From contig DHHB01000062.1 of NCBI GenBank assembly GCA_002403075.1, positions 1 through 20,061 of the forward strand: a DNA stretch of 20,061 bases. The letters are read 5' to 3'. A program made the position numbers and the translations under genes. Source of the DNA: a bacterium UBP1_UBA4783 (GTDB lineage: Bacteria > Krumholzibacteriota > Krumholzibacteriia > Krumholzibacteriales > Krumholzibacteriaceae). The notes below the pieces were generated by a model. That model was not told where the DNA came from and ran no database searches. It saw nothing but the letters and a program-made list of their open reading frames with translations. This document shows, piece after piece, positions 17,801 to 20,061 of this stretch; within the stretch, counting starts at the first letter, position 1; the number at the start of each line of letters is the position of its first letter.

Positions 17801-18203
17801 GATGGAGGAGCTCGCGCGGCAGATCGCCGAGGAGAGCCGCGGGACGGGCGAGCTCATGGGAAGTCTCGACGATATCGCCGGCCGGATGGAAGAGATCGCG
17901 AAGGAGCTCGAGGAGGGACGCCTCGACGAGGATCTCCTCGAACGGCAGGAGCGGATCATTACGCGGCTTCTCGACTCGCAGCGCTCGATGCGGGAGCGCG
18001 ATTTCAAGCAGGAGCGCCGCAGCACGCCCGCCGGCGACGCGCCGCCGCTCGCGCCCGAGGCGCGGCGCTCGACTGAGAGCGAGCGCGAGGCGCTGCTCCG
18101 GATGATCCGGCGCGGCATGCAGGAGAAGGGACCGGCCGAATACGAGGATCTCATCCGACGCTATTACCGGGCGCTCTCGGAAAAGGCGAGGGAGGAGCGA
18201 TGA
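14856..18203 (+). CDS. DUF4175 family protein with Ig-like region and very long coiled coil
   Basis: 1115 residues, ATG at 14856 inside the end of the DUF4159 gene, with GGGAAGGG upstream. Membrane segments lie at about 36-58, 64-86 and 160-182. The charged N-terminus (RRELAALLAAGRRATARG) suggests it stays in the cytoplasm and that everything after 182 is periplasmic. ELDRRLGGGNLIEAALEF (100-117) is a typical DUF4175 stretch. Residues about 200-520 are beta-rich, Ig-like (for example VEISGETSKPVRSARLRF and ILYHIEVADNN). From about 525 to the end the sequence is almost all charged heptad-like helix, with breaks at Gly-rich points (GGGGGG near 930). It probably forms a long periplasmic rod or bundle. 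Enzyme motifs are not seen. DUF4175 and DUF4159 are neighbours in many genomes, so the two proteins likely work together. Confidence 0.9.
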   Translation: MEQERDRASEASVRGGGFRRELAALLAAGRRATARGVAAVVLAAALGAFATLVASSAAFGSWRFFPLLAFILFWASTAGAAAYAAARRLFPVGGEAPFAGELDRRLGGGNLIEAALEFSRGGERVAGYSPTLVDLTVRRAAKRLDAVDPRGIFAAAGRPSWSAAGVILGAVAAIEAALLGVDAGRVVAAIGDPGMSFRYPYRPSLVASTGDLMVLPGDSVAVEALSFGESAGAATLQASTVPGVRRRIPVRGEPAGPELPGVSAYRHTFRDVREEIVYSFSAGGSRTREHRIGVIHRPVINRVRAVLVYPRYTLARPDTLDPLAGRIAAIAGTRVEISGETSKPVRSARLRFSRGARTTLAPRASGFAGAFTVAADDTFVVDVVDDAGLANDHAVAYPVAAIEDRAPDVEIFAPEDGAPLPRNLETEIFWRATDDFGVARASLRFMREGKDEAFREIVLAPRSEAPAAEIERRSVWSLEEVDVFPGDRILYHIEVADNNTATGPGTARTPERRLVVPSMSEIYARIREDDAERTNDLEVALEDGREIRDRLRKLSEDLKAEGDLDWSRRRESGAILEKQQELREKMSRIADEFGARLDAAEKNMTASREVADKMREIERLMKRIESEDLRRSIEGLQKLMREMPANELAAAMRDLELDAKALLENMDRTIELLKQVLREERMDELVRRMDEMLKEQTALRDSTARGDTDDLAKKQDRLGDESERYERELDRFRAEETDSSLAAELEKALEEMEKAGLAEEMKRAAAELSRGERENAQCSQQNAIDDMVSLFTRLTECRMSMGLAIEREAARAIASSTREIVEASKLQEGVAARLGGSGRAGSAELIPDELVVKTAVESIARSLHELGRTTMAVPPTALFHLGGAMRDIDETLRRMEEERGREAAAAASSAYREMNLAAIELLRAGSSTGGGGGGARQRMQQMLQQQMTLRQELQRLLERGGAGEWSMEERAGMARLAAEQRRMEELARQIAEESRGTGELMGSLDDIAGRMEEIAKELEEGRLDEDLLERQERIITRLLDSQRSMRERDFKQERRSTPAGDAPPLAPEARRSTESEREALLRMIRRGMQEKGPAEYEDLIRRYYRALSEKAREER

Positions 18204-20061
18204 GGCGCCGCGCTTCTCTATTCGCCGCCGTCGCCGCCTGCTTCGCGCTCGCCGCGGGCGCATGGAGCACGGCCGCTGCGGGACAGACACGGCCCGATCC
18301 GCCGCGGAGCGAGAACCCGAGGGGCGTGCAGCGGAAGCCGCCCCAGGCGGACCGGCGCGCGCTCACGGCCGAGGCCGCGGCCCTCATCGAGCGGGCCAAT
18401 CGGTTCGTGCAGCTCGGGCGGTGCGACGAGGCGATCCCGCTCCTCGAAAGGCTCGTCGTTTCGCATCCGCAGATCGCCCTCGCGGGCGAGCTCCTCGCAA
18501 GCTGCTACCTCAAGACCGGCCGGCCGGAGAACGCCGCGAATCTCCTCGAGCGGCTGCTCGCCGCGGAGCCGGACAACTTCGCGCACGTCCGCGCGCTCGG
18601 TCTCGCCTATCTCGATCTCGGACGCCGGGACGACGCGGTCGCCGTCTGGCGGGGCGCCCTCAAGGAGGGCGAGCAGTACGGTTCGATATACGGCGTCGTC
18701 GCCAAACTCATGCAGGAGTCGGGCCTCTACGACGAGGCGATCGCGACGTACCGGGCGGGGAGCGCGTACAAACCCTACATGGAATACTACTCGAACGAGA
18801 TCGTGCGGCTCGAGCGCATATTGGGGCGCGAGGAGAACGCGCTTCGCGAGCTGCTCCGCGCCATGGGGCGCCGCGATGCCGCCGCCGAAGCCGATCTGCG
18901 GGCGGCCGTCGCGATCCACCGCGAATCGAAAAACCGCGGGAGGTTCGTCGCGCTCGTCGATTCGGCTGCCGCGGCCGGCGGCGACCGGACCGGCGCGTAC
19001 CGCGCTCTCAAGACGGCGTTTCTCATCGAGGAAGGTCGGCCGGGGGAGGCCGAGGCGGCGCTTTTCGGGCCGAAGGCCGTCGAGCCGACCGAGAAGGAGC
19101 TCCACGCGATCCTGAGTCACATCGCCCGAGCGCGTGGGGAGCGTGGCGGCGCGGGGTACGACGCCTTCCTTGCGTCGGCGGGACGGCGGTTTCTCGACCG
19201 GTACGCGGATTCCTCGCTCGCGCCGGCGGTCATGCTCATGCTCGCGGAGAGCGCGCGGGAGCGGGCGGCGCGCGGCGCCGAGGCGCGGGGCGGCGGCGTG
19301 GCGGGGACGCCCGGCGGCGACGATCGGGCGAACGCGCTCGACGAGGCGCTTGCGCTTTCGGCCGCGGCGCGCGACCACACGCACGCTCATCCGTACCTCG
19401 AGCGGGCGGCTGCTCTCAGGGCGCGAATCCTCTTCGAAGATCTCCACAGGAGCGACGATGCGCTCCGCGAGCTCGACAGGGTTCCGCGCCGCCCCGGGCC
19501 GAACCGGCTCGAGGTCGAGGAGCTTCGCATGCGCGCGCTTCTCGCCTCGGGGGACGGAGACGCCGCCGCGCGGCGGCTCGACGCGCTCGCGGCCGATCCT
19601 GATTCGAACGCGGCGCGGATCGGCGAGTACGGTCTCGGGGCGCTCGCCTTCAGGCGTGGCGCGTACGGCGCCGCGGTGAAAACGCTCTCCGCTCTCGCCG
19701 AGAAGCACCCCGCGAGCGCGTGGGCGAACGACGCGCTCGAGACGGCGCTCGAGATCAAGGGCGCCCTGCAGGAGGAACCGGGCGCGCTCGACCTCTATCG
19801 CGCGGCCGTCGCGGCGAACGAACGCGGACTGCATGAGGAGGCGGTCGATACTCTCGCCGCGCTCGAGCGGCGCCATCCGGAATCCTCGCTCGCGCCGCGA
19901 GCCGCGTTCATGCGCGCCGAGATCGAGGCGGCCGCCGGACGTCCGGCCGAGGCGAGGGCGGACTTCGGACGCGTCGCCGAGAGGTTCCCCGTGCACGAGC
20001 TCGCGCCGCGCGCCCTCGAGAGGATAGCGGCGCTCGCTGAGCGCGAGGGAGCACCCGGGGC
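18200..20061 (+). CDS. Exported TPR-repeat protein (partial, 3' end beyond the window)
   Basis: The start ATG 18200 overlaps the DUF4175 stop as ATGA. The reading frame stays open for 620 codons to the right edge. MRRRASLFAAVAACFALAAGAW is a signal peptide ending near TAAAGQ. Tetratricopeptide repeats begin at about residue 55 (AAALIERANRF..GRCDEAIPLLERL), with further units such as LGLAYLDLGRRDDAVAVWRGAL, LMQESGLYDEAIATYRAG, and, near the edge, EEAVDTLAALERRHPESSLAPRAAFMRAE, which has the 8-residue SSLAPRAA turn typical of YbgF/BamD-like TPRs. Such proteins are periplasmic scaffolds. Position in the overlapping run suggests it binds DUF4175 or DUF4159. The C-terminus and total length are not visible. 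Confidence 0.88.
   Translation, partial: MRRRASLFAAVAACFALAAGAWSTAAAGQTRPDPPRSENPRGVQRKPPQADRRALTAEAAALIERANRFVQLGRCDEAIPLLERLVVSHPQIALAGELLASCYLKTGRPENAANLLERLLAAEPDNFAHVRALGLAYLDLGRRDDAVAVWRGALKEGEQYGSIYGVVAKLMQESGLYDEAIATYRAGSAYKPYMEYYSNEIVRLERILGREENALRELLRAMGRRDAAAEADLRAAVAIHRESKNRGRFVALVDSAAAAGGDRTGAYRALKTAFLIEEGRPGEAEAALFGPKAVEPTEKELHAILSHIARARGERGGAGYDAFLASAGRRFLDRYADSSLAPAVMLMLAESARERAARGAEARGGGVAGTPGGDDRANALDEALALSAAARDHTHAHPYLERAAALRARILFEDLHRSDDALRELDRVPRRPGPNRLEVEELRMRALLASGDGDAAARRLDALAADPDSNAARIGEYGLGALAFRRGAYGAAVKTLSALAEKHPASAWANDALETALEIKGALQEEPGALDLYRAAVAANERGLHEEAVDTLAALERRHPESSLAPRAAFMRAEIEAAAGRPAEARADFGRVAERFPVHELAPRALERIAALAEREGAPG

Overview
The window is 20 kb of clearly high-GC bacterial DNA. 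It is almost fully coding and has no RNA genes, CRISPR array or intact mobile element. No gene-free stretch exceeds about 200 bases. Several features suggest a high-GC member of the FCB superphylum or a neighbouring candidate phylum (Krumholzibacteria-, Eisenbacteria- or Latescibacteria-like). These are the FlgD-like C-terminal tail typical of secreted proteins, the large-format SecD/SecF, a DUF4783 protein, and the DUF4159-DUF4175-TPR trio. This placement is an inference from gene families; no marker gene in the window settles it.

Region 1 (1-4910) is the cell-envelope and secreted side. A plus-strand gene enters from the left and ends at 149 with an exported-protein tail. It converges on three minus-strand genes. 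The first encodes an exported protein built from 16-residue repeats (229-1596, LA_2272 surface-repeat style). The second encodes a small fasciclin-domain lipoprotein (1793-2320) with a good intrinsic terminator. The third encodes a large exported CocE/NonD (S15-like) serine hydrolase (2400-4910) with a complete Ser-Asp-His triad.

Region 2 (4911-8508) starts from a divergent intergenic region. A strong sigma70-type promoter (TTGACG, 16-bp spacer, TATATT) drives secD, secF and a six-base-spaced DUF456 membrane protein. SecD and SecF form the proton-driven accessory complex of the Sec translocon, so they fit beside many exported proteins. The SecF periplasmic domain is longer than usual.

Region 3 (8509-20061) follows a 202-bp intergenic region carrying three direct repeats spaced exactly 20 bp. 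It holds a tight plus-strand gene set: an exported DUF4783 protein, a 1604-residue NtrY-like histidine kinase with about 14 membrane segments and three periplasmic loops, a DUF4159 protein, a DUF4175 protein with a very long periplasmic coiled coil, and an exported TPR protein that runs off the right edge. From the kinase onward every junction overlaps (ATGA, 29 bp, ATGA), so these four genes are almost certainly co-translated. The kinase has no response regulator beside it within the window. The arrangement suggests an uncharacterised envelope-sensing or envelope-maintenance system in which a multi-loop sensor kinase is coupled to the DUF4159/DUF4175/TPR module. This is the most interesting part of the window.
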